DNA from: Paenibacillus sp. HWE-109
GTDB lineage: Bacteria > Bacillota > Bacilli > Paenibacillales > NBRC-103111
Length of the DNA stretch: 64,000 nucleotides
Reading direction: 5' to 3'
Assembly: GCF_022163125.1 (NCBI RefSeq)
Contig: NZ_CP091881.1
Location: 8,014,501 to 8,078,500 of the forward strand
The notes below the pieces were generated by a model that saw only the letters and a program-made list of their open reading frames with translations, did not search any database and was not told where the DNA came from. The translations under genes were made by a program, and so were the position numbers. Shown here piece after piece: positions 34,510 to 42,473 of the stretch. Position 1 is the first letter of the stretch, and every line of letters starts with the position of its first letter.

Positions 34510-35094
34510 ATGTTTAATGATACCGATAATATCAAAGTTCCAAGCATGCTAAACAAGCTGCAAAAGGATGTTGAACAATCTGGCTTTAATCTATCTTGTG
34601 ATTACCAAACAGGTACTATATTGAGAACCCTCGCGGCTTCAAAAAAGGGAGGATACTTTTTAGAGTTAGGTACAGGGGCAGGGGTTTCCACAAGCTGGAT
34701 ACTGGATGGAATGGATAGAGATTCAACATTAGTAACCGTAGAACAAGAGGAATCTTTACATACAATCGCTAAGAAACATTTAGCTAGTGATTCACGAGTG
34801 AGTTTTTATACAGGTGATGGTGGAAAGTTTATAGAAGATGCCAAGGATAAAGAAGTATATGATTTTATTTTTGCCGATACCTTTCCTGGGAAGTTTTATC
34901 TCCTAGATGAAACGTTGCAGATGTTGAAACAAGGTGGATTGTATATCATTGACGATTTGACGCAAGTTGAATCATGGGGAGACAGTCATAAGCAGAAGGT
35001 TGTTGAATTGGTATCCCATATTGAAACTAGGGAAGATTTAGTGATAACAAAATTATTTTGGTCAACGGGGCTTATTATTGTAACAAAAATATAG
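34510..35094 (+). CDS. Class I SAM O-methyltransferase
   Basis: About 194 residues from ATG 34510 (GGGAGAG upstream). The SAM site reads YFLELGTGAGVSTSWILDG, with an acidic residue after the next strand (LVTVEQEE) and YDFIFADTFPGKF followed by GGLYIIDDL, matching small catechol/caffeoyl-CoA-type O-methyltransferases. The substrate is unknown. As a cassette gene it may have moved in with its neighbours. Confidence 0.78.
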   Translation: MFNDTDNIKVPSMLNKLQKDVEQSGFNLSCDYQTGTILRTLAASKKGGYFLELGTGAGVSTSWILDGMDRDSTLVTVEQEESLHTIAKKHLASDSRVSFYTGDGGKFIEDAKDKEVYDFIFADTFPGKFYLLDETLQMLKQGGLYIIDDLTQVESWGDSHKQKVVELVSHIETREDLVITKLFWSTGLIIVTKI

Positions 35095-35182
35095 CTTATT
35101 ACAGATTACTGCTCAGAAGTGAGTAGCATCTTTAATTAAATGAGCAATTTCATTCAAACGTATGGAGAATGGGGCATGAACA

Positions 35183-35326
35183 ATGAATATAGATAGAACT
35201 GACGAATTATTGCAATTGTACGAATTAGTTCCAAAACCAAGTAACTTAGCCATTATACAGATTGGAGGTTTTACATTTTGGGAACTAAAAGTATATATCA
35301 TAAAATTGTTTCAAACACTGAACTAA
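35183..35326 (+). CDS. Short frame overlapping the SUKH-like gene
   Basis: 47 codons from an ATG at 35183 (MNIDRTDELLQLYELVPKPS), overlapping the next gene in another frame. It may be a truncated cassette gene or a leader; expression is not shown. Confidence 0.25.
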   Translation: MNIDRTDELLQLYELVPKPSNLAIIQIGGFTFWELKVYIIKLFQTLN

Positions 35327-35868
35327 TAAATTTTCTTTCTGAATATTATGATTTTGAAATTGTAGAAGCTAATTCAAATACAAAAGATTATTTTTTTGAA
35401 GTCGATGATAAAGCGACTATTATAGCACAAGATGCTTCTGGTGGTGCGTTCGCTTTATACGGATATGGTGATGAGGAAGATTTACCAGTTATCTTTATCA
35501 GTTCCGAGGGGCAAGCAGGGAAAGTTGGAAAAAACTTTGAGGAATTTCTTGGTATAATGATTTCTTGTCCTTATTGGAGAGATTTATTGAAGTTCTCTGG
35601 AAATGGACAATTAACTGAAATGCTAAAATCTCAATTTTTCTTAGAAGATGAAGTTTTAGAGGATTTCCCTGAAATTGAGAATGTTAAAAATAAAGTTATT
35701 TCATTGTTATCCATAAACGAATTATCAAAGCCAGTGGAGACATTATATGAATCAATGGTTTCCGAACCTTATGTTCTTGTTTTGTCTCTTGAAGGTGAGA
35801 ATTTTGATTCATTATTTAACACGTTTTTAGTAACTGATAATCCCTTATGGAAAAACAAAATGCAATAA
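35278..35868 (+). CDS. SUKH (SMI1/KNR4)-like immunity protein
   Basis: 196 residues, TTG start with GGAGG upstream. The middle ATIIAQDASGGAFALYGYGD, then DLPVIFISSEGQAGKVGKNF and EEFLGIMISCPYW, matches the SUKH pattern: a strand ending in A-D-x-G, a P-V strand, and SF-x-EFL before the last helix. SUKH proteins neutralise polymorphic toxins in the cytosol. No toxin is encoded nearby. A hairpin CTTGGCT/AGCCAAG follows at 35881-35903. Confidence 0.6.
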   Translation: MGTKSIYHKIVSNTELINFLSEYYDFEIVEANSNTKDYFFEVDDKATIIAQDASGGAFALYGYGDEEDLPVIFISSEGQAGKVGKNFEEFLGIMISCPYWRDLLKFSGNGQLTEMLKSQFFLEDEVLEDFPEIENVKNKVISLLSINELSKPVETLYESMVSEPYVLVLSLEGENFDSLFNTFLVTDNPLWKNKMQ

Positions 35869-35944
35869 AAAGAGGAACAGCTTGGCTTTTGTAGCCAAGA
35901 TTAATTTCATTGAAATCCAACAGAGTTAACTAACACAGCCTAAA

Positions 35945-35960
35945 TAAAAGAGAAGTTTTA
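35945..35960. repeat. Cassette dyad, exact copy 8
   Basis: TAAAA-GAGAAG-TTTTA, same spacer as the copy at 31144. Confidence 0.7.
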
Positions 35961-35998
35961 TGTGATCTCGTCTCAGGAAAAAATTGTTGGCGTGGTAA

Positions 35999-36365
35999 AT
36001 GAAACCCTCTTTCATGTGTGTAGTTGATTTATTGGATATTCATCCCAGAGTGTGGACAAAAGTTCATAAATATGAATATTTAATTGATAAATTTGATGCA
36101 GGGCTAATGTACATCAAAAGAAGCTGAGTTATTAGAAAATGATATAACAATACGTTTCATGAAGGATCGCGGCTGGAAAAGAGTAAGAGGTGGTAATCTT
36201 TCTGCAATAGATGAGAAAGAAATTCAACGTGTAATGATTAAATACAGAAAGAATTATAAGATTGATGATCATTTTTTTAACGAATTAGTAAATGACTTGG
36301 ACGATGAGATGAGGGCTAATTTAGAATGGTATATAAAAAAATCAACACATTCGAACATTAAATAA
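35999..36365 (+). pseudogene. Frameshifted hypothetical gene
   Basis: An ATG at 35999 opens a frame (VDLLDIHPRVWTKVHKYEYL, DKFDAGLMYIK) that stops at 36127. Removing one A from the AAAA at 36116-36119 joins it to EAELLENDITIRFMKDRGWK and on to the stop at 36365, about 122 codons. The product is soluble and lysine-rich, with no recognised family. Its stop codon is the first part of a dyad. Confidence 0.5.
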
Positions 36366-36378
36366 AACAAATATTTTA
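36363..36378. repeat. Cassette dyad, exact copy 9
   Basis: TAAAA-CAAATA-TTTTA, beginning with the stop codon of the preceding frame. Confidence 0.7.
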
Positions 36379-36380
36379 TT

Positions 36381-36560
36381 TTGTATCGTGAAAAGGACGG
36401 CAGAGACACAAATCCAGTGATATCAAAAATTCTTAGTAAAGAACCTTATTATAATGAGCAAATCGAGAAATATTATAAGGATTTTTGCGATAAGAATGAC
36501 ATTGAATACAGATTAGCTGGTGCTTTTGGAATCAGACGAAAGTATTGGGTGTTTAATTAG
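36381..36560 (+). CDS. Short frame, probable gene end
   Basis: 59 codons from TTG 36381 (MYREKDGRDTNPVISKILSK, AGAFGIRRKYWVFN). It reads like the C-terminus of a larger protein. No ribosome site. A near dyad follows 4 bases after the stop. Confidence 0.3.
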   Translation: MYREKDGRDTNPVISKILSKEPYYNEQIEKYYKDFCDKNDIEYRLAGAFGIRRKYWVFN

Positions 36561-36564
36561 GCGA

Positions 36565-36580
36565 TAAAATAATACTTTCA
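36565..36580. repeat. Cassette dyad, near copy
   Basis: TAAAA-TAATAC-TTTCA, one mismatch. Confidence 0.5.
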
Positions 36581-36608
36581 TCTTTTAAGATAAAGGATGG
36601 GTTGTTGG

Positions 36609-37355
36609 ATGAGCTATATAGAAATTACGAAACAAAATATTGATCGTGAGCACATTTGCTGTGCATTGGGTGCAAAGCAGTATGAGCAGGCCGTACTCGA
36701 AAAAAAGAAATGGCTTAGGGATCGTATGGATGATGGGTTAGTATTCTATCGTCTGAATGAGCGTTCAAAGGTGTTTATTGAATATCTTCCTGCGGAAAAA
36801 GCGTGGGTTCCAATCTTAGCCCCTAACTATATGTATGTCAATTGTCTATGGGTTTCTGGTAGATATAAGAATCAAGGACATGGAAAACACTTGCTGGACA
36901 AATGTAAGGAAGATGCAATGGCGCTTGGGATGGATGGCATCGTGCATATTGTTGGAAAGAAGAAGCTCCCCTATCTGAGTGAGAAGCACTACTTCGAATA
37001 CATGGGTTTTGAAGTGGTTGATGAATCTGAACCTTACTTTGAGCTAATGACTCTGAAATGGAGCGATTCAGCCCCTACGCCAGTATTTAACGTCACACAT
37101 ACATCTGACTCGGAGGGTATCCACATTTACTATACTGCTCAATGTCCTTTTGCTGTCGGTGTCTTGGAGGAACTAAGGGATGTTGCAAGTAATCGAGGTT
37201 TCGCATTCCACACCCACCATATCCAAACTAGAGAAGAAGCTCTAGTGGCTCCAACTGCTTGGACAACCTTTAGTCTGTTATATAATGGGAAGTTTATCAC
37301 ACACGAAATATTAAGTCCCAACAAGTTTGAGAAGCTTTTGAATGATTTGAAGTAG
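36609..37355 (+). CDS. yoaP: YoaP-type GNAT acetyltransferase
   Basis: About 248 residues. The N-terminal block IEITKQNIDREHICCALGAK, then VFIEYLPAEKAWVPILAPNY and the acetyl-CoA site NCLWVSGRYKNQGHGKHLLD, match B. subtilis YoaP. The C-terminal thioredoxin-like YoaP domain (IHIYYTAQCPFAVGVLEELR) completes the two-domain layout. The acetyl acceptor is unknown. ATG 36609 matches the family N-terminus and has AAAGGATGGG upstream; the ATG at 36597 lies in that site. Confidence 0.85.
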   Translation: MSYIEITKQNIDREHICCALGAKQYEQAVLEKKKWLRDRMDDGLVFYRLNERSKVFIEYLPAEKAWVPILAPNYMYVNCLWVSGRYKNQGHGKHLLDKCKEDAMALGMDGIVHIVGKKKLPYLSEKHYFEYMGFEVVDESEPYFELMTLKWSDSAPTPVFNVTHTSDSEGIHIYYTAQCPFAVGVLEELRDVASNRGFAFHTHHIQTREEALVAPTAWTTFSLLYNGKFITHEILSPNKFEKLLNDLK

Positions 37356-37461
37356 AGCTCTCTAAGCCAAACAACAAGAATTATAAGTTTTGGATATTTC
37401 ATTTTGACGAATCAAATGAAGATGAAAAGCAGCGTGTTGCTGCGATTTGGTAAGCTACTAA

Positions 37462-37477
37462 TAAAATCAATCTTTTA
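37462..37477. repeat. Cassette dyad, exact copy 10
   Basis: TAAAA-TCAATC-TTTTA. Followed by the 18-base GTAATATATAATCTACGA also seen at 27439 and a partial dyad at 37510. Confidence 0.7.
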
Positions 37478-37577
37478 AAGGTGGTGTAATTGTAATATAT
37501 AATCTACGATGAAAGAATGATTTGTTGACAAATCTTAAACATGATCTATTTCGTCATATTGTAGAGGTGACTGATAT

Positions 37578-37997
37578 TTGAGAATTTGGTTTGTAATCCT
37601 ATTTTCTATTGTCTTAGTTTCAGGATGTTCTAACCCTGGTGACCCTAAAGTCAAAGGAGCAATTATTATTTCTTTACAGGATAGAGGAAATCTAGAAGAC
37701 TTTCAGCCAAAAGATGTAAAAGTGGACTGGGTTAAAGGTGGGTTGGATGAAATAGACAAACGAATGAATGATTTAATATCTACTATGAAATTCAAAGGTA
37801 AATCATATTTGCCGAATAACGACTATGTGGAAGCAAAATATCAATACACTAGCATCTATGTGTTTGTTAATGATACTAAGCCTGAAAAAAACATTATTGT
37901 AAAACAAGGTAATGATTATTTTACTTTTGAAGGAAGTAAGGAAAAGGCTGACAATGTAATTTCTTGGACAGTTGAACAAAGAATTTTGAGCAGATGA
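37578..37997 (+). CDS. Small lipoprotein
   Basis: 139 residues, TTG start after GAGGTG. Signal peptide with lipobox VSGC (C about 17). The mature part is hydrophilic (GAIIISLQDRGNLEDFQPKD, YVEAKYQYTSIYVFVNDTKP). Function unknown. A partial dyad (TGAAAGCACGA) follows right after the stop. Confidence 0.6.
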   Translation: MRIWFVILFSIVLVSGCSNPGDPKVKGAIIISLQDRGNLEDFQPKDVKVDWVKGGLDEIDKRMNDLISTMKFKGKSYLPNNDYVEAKYQYTSIYVFVNDTKPEKNIIVKQGNDYFTFEGSKEKADNVISWTVEQRILSR

Positions 37998-38033
37998 AAG
38001 CACGATGAGCAAATATTATGGACGAAAAGCAGT

Positions 38034-38339
38034 TTGTTGCTTTATAGGGAACTACAGGGTACACGACAGCAAGATTATAGGTATACGGTGGGAAAACGAA
38101 AATCTTTCCGTATAGTTAAGCAGCTATATCGGCGAAGGATAGTCGTAAGATTTTACGGAGTAAAAACTATCCATTCCAACAGACCAATTGGTATGATGCT
38201 CTATTCAATAAGTGAAATAAAAAGAAATGAATCATTACGTAAGTTCATCTTTGGAAATTGGGATGAGAGTGATGATGCTTCACTTGAAATTGTTGCAGAA
38301 CAAAAGCGAAAGGAGTTGCTGACTTATAACAACATATAG
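38034..38339 (+). CDS. Hypothetical frame, possibly a composite remnant
   Basis: 101 codons. The first part crosses GGGAACTACAGGG, a repeat motif seen again near 40.4 kb, so the beginning is unlikely to be original. The second half (MMLYSISEIKRNESLRKFIF, DDASLEIVAEQKRKELL) looks protein-like. Probably a decayed gene joined to a repeat. Confidence 0.3.
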   Translation: MLLYRELQGTRQQDYRYTVGKRKSFRIVKQLYRRRIVVRFYGVKTIHSNRPIGMMLYSISEIKRNESLRKFIFGNWDESDDASLEIVAEQKRKELLTYNNI

Positions 38340-38505
38340 TGAAATCGAACTAATTCAGCAGGAAATTGAACAAGGAAGATCATTGTTGTCTGATAATGAT
38401 ATTATTGCAAAATTTAATACTTGGATACCAAGTTATACTTGCGATGCTGCTGCACAAGGATACTTTCGTTCATATCATCAATCGCAAACTATAGACCACA
38501 ATTGA
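38323..38505 (+). pseudogene. Short open stretch after a strong ribosome site
   Basis: About 60 codons open (YSEIELIQQEIEQGRSLLSD, AKFNTWIPSYTCDAAAQGYF) with GAAAGGAG just before it but no standard start codon except an internal TTG; an ATA lies at 38326. Likely a gene fragment. Confidence 0.25.
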
Positions 38506-38602
38506 GTTGCTCACTGTTAGTGAGGAAGGACAATTTAATCGGAGATGGATTGGCGGAAATAGTAAGAAGAGGGGGGCCGAACCCTTCTTCTTTTTGTATT
38601 AG

Positions 38603-39576
38603 TTAGCTTAATAAGAAATTCTCTTCTTTAAGATATTTTTTAAAATAGTTTTGAATAACTGACGGAAAATTTTCTGATAAAGATTTATGTTCATTTGGAT
38701 TTAATGAATGGAAACCAAAATTTCTTACGATAGACCATATAAAAAAAGCTTCTAATACCTCTATATAATTTTCTTGCAGTTGATGAACATTCCTATATGT
38801 TGATATAAATAATCTCCGATTTTCAAATGAAAGATGCATAAAAGTTTCAGCAATATCAAATAAATAGAAACCATAACCACAATTGGAAAAATCAATAGGT
38901 CGAGGGCTATCTTTGTAAAACACATAATTGCTCTCATGAAGGTCAGAATGGATAATTCCCCAACTATTTTGTAATAATTTTTGACTTTCTATTACACTTG
39001 AAATTTTTTGTGCTGACTCTTCGACACAAGCAAACTCTTCGGTAGTAATGAGTTCTAAATTTAGCAGTTTTTTTAATTGGCTAAGTGATGAGAATAAATT
39101 ATCCGAATTGTAATTGGTGTTTTAAAATTCTCGGGAATATTCCATTGAATAGAATGTTTGTGTAGAGCCGCCATTAAAAGGGCTAGACTTGTTGTTTCAT
39201 GACTTGTTGGTTGCCTGCCAAGCACTTCGCCATTAACCCAATTATGTAAAGTCACATTTAATTTTTCCTCATTGTTAATAATTGATATTTCCGTAATCAA
39301 CCCACCTTCTAGATTTCTTACAGGATTAGGGATAATTAAATTAGTATCTCTAGCCAATGCTTCAAGCCAAATCAGTTCAGATTCGATAACATCTTTTGTT
39401 TTACTGGAACCAGTAGAAATATGGATTTTAATAAGATATTTCAAGTTTCCATCACTTGTATTAACTCGAAATGTTACATTATCACTTTTCCCTAAGTAAA
39501 GAAGGTCTTTACAAATAATCGAGTAATTTCTTAAGGCTTCTTTCGCAATCTTCTCATAATCTTTTTCAGAAAGCAT
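38603..39576 (-). pseudogene. Frameshifted APH-family phosphotransferase
   Basis: Two minus-strand frames make one kinase. The first (from 39576) has the N-lobe: KDLLYLGKSDNVTFRVNTSD, KYLIKIHISTG and a hinge LHNWVNGEVLG. The second has the catalytic loop GIIHSDLHESNYVF and the metal motif PIDFSNCGYGFYLFDIAET, typical of aminoglycoside/choline/homoserine kinase-like enzymes. They join if one A is added in the run at 39120-39123 (IPENFK-N-TNYNSDN). The substrate is unknown. As written the gene is broken. Confidence 0.7.
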
Positions 39577-39712
39577 AATACCAACTCCAAAGGGAGAAAT
39601 TTTAATATCTTACTATCCTACCATATTGTTCCTTTGCAACAGTAGGTCAAAAATAGTTATAAATTCAAGATTACCATTTCAGAAAAATTTCAGGAGCGTC
39701 ATTCAAGAAAAT

Positions 39713-39742
39713 AGAAAAAGCCCTAAATAGTAACTTAGGGCT
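39713..39742 (-). terminator. Terminator after the 39757 gene
   Basis: AGCCCTAA and TTAGGGCT stem with an 8-base loop and a T run on the minus strand. Confidence 0.8.
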
Positions 39743-39756
39743 ATACTCACCTTTTT

Positions 39757-40131
39757 CTAAAGAATCACTGGACTTAAACTAGTAATAAAAGAAAGGTCTT
39801 CTTGAAGTTTACCTTGATTGGTTACTAGGTTTCCGGATTCATCAATTCCAAAAACGGAGATTAACGTACTAGTTGAATCACTTACACTAACTTGAACTTC
39901 ACATGCAACATTTCCAGCAATAAAAAACTCTCTTACGTCAAAGTAATTCGGATCGACAATGAACGATGACATGTAGGCAGTATAAAATACACTTGAATCA
40001 GCAGAAGCAAAGATGTGATATGTAACAGTTGCCGCGTTAACAGTATCAATATTTCTTGTGCTTAAAACAATATTAGATGCCGCAGTACCAAGTGCTCTAG
40101 TATTTGTAATCAGGCCAGTCGAAAAGGGCAT
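39757..40131 (-). CDS. Conserved-looking hypothetical beta-rich protein
   Basis: About 124 residues from the ATG at 40131, which has AAGGAGGTG 6 bases upstream; the ATG at 40149 is part of that site. The sequence is rich in S, T and V with alternating strands (GLITNTRALGTAASNIVLST, FFIAGNVACEVQVSVSDSTS). It has no signal peptide. I recall similar small Thr/Ser-rich proteins in spore formers but no function. It has its own terminator. Confidence 0.6.
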   Translation of the reverse strand: MPFSTGLITNTRALGTAASNIVLSTRNIDTVNAATVTYHIFASADSSVFYTAYMSSFIVDPNYFDVREFFIAGNVACEVQVSVSDSTSTLISVFGIDESGNLVTNQGKLQEDLSFITSLSPVIL

Positions 40132-40375
40132 GTCCAACACCTCCTTCATTATTTTCTACTAGTATATTCAAATAGAGTTAAGATGCGAGGATGTTAGTTT
40201 AGTAGATGAGCTAAAAATCCGCCCTTTTATTCAGTCGTTTTTATCGTTAGTGGTTCTAATACTTTTTACCGTAGGGTGAGGTTTTGACCGCAGGGGCCAT
40301 TGAGCTAATGGGCGGGTGAATTAAGAGAACTAGAGGGCGCTATTTAGGCAAAAAGCAGGGAAGTGAGGGTCATAG

Positions 40376-40503
40376 CGGAACTACAGGGTCTTATTTCCAC
40401 GAAAGCGCTGAATTTTCCCAGCAAAAAGCAAAATAACGTACTGTAGTTCCCTTTAGCCACCGGAAATGCCACTTTTGGCTAGAATAGCGCCCTGTAGTTC
40501 CCT
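40376..40503. repeat. Repeated GGAACTACAGGG motif in both orientations
   Basis: CGGAACTACAGGG at 40376, then CTGTAGTTCCC at 40441 and CCCTGTAGTTCCC at 40491 in reverse. One more copy lies at 38047. The 749-base gap 40132-40880 holds this repeat, a terminator and a promoter/operator. Confidence 0.55.
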
Positions 40504-40534
40504 TTGCGCGAGGCAGCTGGAGTAACTCCGTGTT

Positions 40535-40562
40535 CCCCCAAAAAATGGGGGGCTATTTTTTT
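40535..40562 (+). terminator. Terminator-like hairpin
   Basis: CCCCC and GGGGG around AAAAAAT, followed by CTA and seven T. No gene clearly ends here on the + strand. Confidence 0.6.
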
Positions 40563-40649
40563 ATTCGCAATCGGGGAGCGAAACCTAGCTCGTTCGTATT
40601 GAGCGAAGTGAACATGATGTCTGAATGCACCTCTTTGGTCTGCTGCTGC

Positions 40650-40678
40650 TTGACAATAAATAAAAACCGCTATATATT
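40650..40678 (+). promoter_or_regulatory. Strong sigma-A promoter for azoR
   Basis: TTGACA, 17-base spacer, TATATT at 40673-40678. About 200 bases of leader follow before azoR. Confidence 0.75.
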
Positions 40679-40685
40679 TAACCTA

Positions 40686-40717
40686 GTTGTTAAATAACCA
40701 TTTGGTTAAATAACAAC
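40686..40717. promoter_or_regulatory. Operator-like inverted repeat
   Basis: GTTGTTAAATAACC, four bases, GGTTAAATAACAAC, just after the -10 box. It is well placed for repression, perhaps by the ArsR-type protein downstream. Confidence 0.55.
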
Positions 40718-40880
40718 CAGTTCAAGATTGTGCTCTTGATTGTTTGGATTAGTTTCGGGAGATAAGAAATGGAGGCGATTTTTTAGGCTATCGTTTATTG
40801 GGAAGTTAATGGTGAAGGAGTTTTCTTGGAGAAAATGTTTATGACTTGTCCTAAAAAAATTGAAGGTAGGTAATTTAATC

Positions 40881-41522
40881 ATGGCAACCGTATTATATAT
40901 CACAGCAAATCCGAATGATCATGAAATATCATATAGCATGGCAGTAGGGAAAGAATTCGTGCAGGCTTACCGATCCGCCAATCCGAATGATGAAGTTGTA
41001 CATCTTGATCTATATAAAATGGGTATTCCTGAACTTGATGCTGATGTTTTTAGCGGTTGGGGCAAGCTTGGGGCTGGCACTGTTTTTGATAAATTGACCG
41101 ATGCAGAAAAAACCAAAGTAGGTCGTCTGGTTGAACTGGTTGATCAATTCGTTGCTGCGGATAAGTATATATTCGTAAATCCGATATGGAATTATTCATT
41201 TCCGCCCGTGATGAAAGCATATATTGACTCTATTTGCGTAGCAGGCAAAACTTTCAAATACGTTACGGGTATAGGTCGGGTTGGCTTGCTGAGAGATAAA
41301 AAGGCGGTTCACATTCAAGCAAGTGGAAGTGTATTATCACCTGGCTCAGCTCTCGCAGACTTAGAAATGGGACATCGTCACCTGAATGCCATTATGGAGT
41401 TTTTTGAGGTTCCTAGCTTTGAAAGCATCTTCGTTGAAGGTATGGCTGTAGATCCCGATAATGCGTCAGCGATTAAAGAAAAGGCAGTTCAACAAGCGCG
41501 CGAAGTTGCTTGGAGCTTCTAA
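40881..41522 (+). CDS. azoR: FMN-dependent NADH-azoreductase
   Basis: About 213 residues from ATG 40881, with AGGTAGGT 8 bases upstream; the TTG at 40860 lacks support. N-terminal flavodoxin-type VLYITANPNDHEISYSMAVG, the family blocks IFVNPIWNYSFPPVMKAYID and GKTFKYVTGIGRVGLLRDKK, and HIQASGSVLSPG match AzoR enzymes, which reduce azo compounds and quinones with NADH in the cytosol. It is followed after 88 bases by an ArsR-type regulator and shares its direction, and the promoter/operator upstream suggests induction by an electrophile. Confidence 0.9.
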   Translation: MATVLYITANPNDHEISYSMAVGKEFVQAYRSANPNDEVVHLDLYKMGIPELDADVFSGWGKLGAGTVFDKLTDAEKTKVGRLVELVDQFVAADKYIFVNPIWNYSFPPVMKAYIDSICVAGKTFKYVTGIGRVGLLRDKKAVHIQASGSVLSPGSALADLEMGHRHLNAIMEFFEVPSFESIFVEGMAVDPDNASAIKEKAVQQAREVAWSF

Positions 41523-41610
41523 TTATGGCACACAAGAGCCAACGAAATTGAGGTTTCTAATCCGGTATATCTGCTTGACATTAGATAAAAATCCACCTAA
41601 GCTTAAACGT

Positions 41611-41949
41611 ATGGTTAAATATAACGATGAACTATTAAACGATGTTTTCCAAGTACTTTCTGACCCGACGAGAAGAGAAATCATAAGACGTTTGGCCGTT
41701 GGAGAGATGACGGTCATGAATTTGGCTAAGCCCTTTGAAATGTCCTTGCCAGCCGTTTCTAAACACCTGAAGGTGTTGGAAAAGGCTGGTTTAGTTTCAG
41801 TTCGCAAGGAAGGAACGTATCGGTTTTATTATTTAAATCCAACTGTAGTGGAAAACGCTCACGAGTGGTTAATGGACTTGAGGAAGTTTTGGACTGCGCA
41901 AGTGTTCAACCTTGAACATTTTTTGGATAATCAATCTAAAGAAGACTAA
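41611..41949 (+). CDS. ArsR-family transcriptional regulator
   Basis: About 112 residues from ATG 41611. The winged helix reads DVFQVLSDPTRREIIRRLAV, MTVMNLAKPFEMSLPAVSKH and LKVLEKAGLVSVRKEGTYRFYYL. No metal-binding cysteines are seen, and it belongs to the subgroup paired with AHSA1-type proteins, as here. The start is unsure: no clear ribosome site precedes 41611, and the frame is open further upstream. Confidence 0.85.
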   Translation: MVKYNDELLNDVFQVLSDPTRREIIRRLAVGEMTVMNLAKPFEMSLPAVSKHLKVLEKAGLVSVRKEGTYRFYYLNPTVVENAHEWLMDLRKFWTAQVFNLEHFLDNQSKED

Positions 41950-41963
41950 CGGAGGCACTATTC

Positions 41964-42413
41964 ATGATATCAATGCAGGATGAGAAATTTTTCCTTAAGC
42001 TTCATCACGTATACAACGCGAGCAAGGAAAGAGTGTTCATGGCTTGGACGAAGGAAGAACAGTTAAAGCAATGGTGGGGGCTGGTGGGCTTCACGACGAC
42101 CATTGAAGTAATGGACGTTTCACTTGGAGGGAACTACCTTTTTCATATGAAAGCTCCGAATGGCAAGGTTCATACTTTAGAAGGTCGATATGTTGAGATC
42201 GTTCCGCATGAAAAGCTATCGTTTACTTGGAAGTGGGTGAATGAAGGAGACGGTTCGGAGGAAACGCTAGTTACGATTGACTTTGTCGGCAAGGACAAAA
42301 AGACGGAGCTTGTGATCACGCATTCTGAGTTCTCTACGATGAAAGAAGCGAAAAAACACAATAATAGTTGGACCAATTCTTTGGAAGGTGGCTTGTGCAA
42401 CTATTTTAATTGA
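41964..42413 (+). CDS. SRPBCC/AHSA1-type protein
   Basis: 149 residues with the AHSA1 signature: an N-terminal strand and VYNASKERVFMAWTKEEQLKQWWG, then VSLGGNYLFHMKAPNG, LEGRYVEIVPHEKLSFTWKW and the closing helix NSWTNSLEGGLCNYF. These proteins form a hydrophobic pocket; the ligand is unknown. GGAGG precedes the ATG and the gene starts 14 bases after the ArsR stop, so they form an operon. Confidence 0.88.
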   Translation: MISMQDEKFFLKLHHVYNASKERVFMAWTKEEQLKQWWGLVGFTTTIEVMDVSLGGNYLFHMKAPNGKVHTLEGRYVEIVPHEKLSFTWKWVNEGDGSEETLVTIDFVGKDKKTELVITHSEFSTMKEAKKHNNSWTNSLEGGLCNYFN

Positions 42414-42473
42414 CGTGTTCCGTGAATTGTGGCATAGGATAGACCAGCCTTTCTCAGAAAGGAGGTTTTTGGT

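Noticed and set aside
16555..37477. The TAAAA-N6-TTTTA dyads as ComK boxes
   Set aside because: ComK AT-boxes are AAAA-N5-TTTT and come in pairs at fixed distances. Here the spacer is 6 in nearly all copies, the copies are single, and they sit at gene ends rather than at promoters.
16555..37477. The dyads as terminators
   Set aside because: The stem is only five A-T pairs without GC and without a following T run, so it is too weak.
16555..37477. CRISPR array
   Set aside because: Copies are far apart with genes between, spacers are not uniform, and no cas genes are present.
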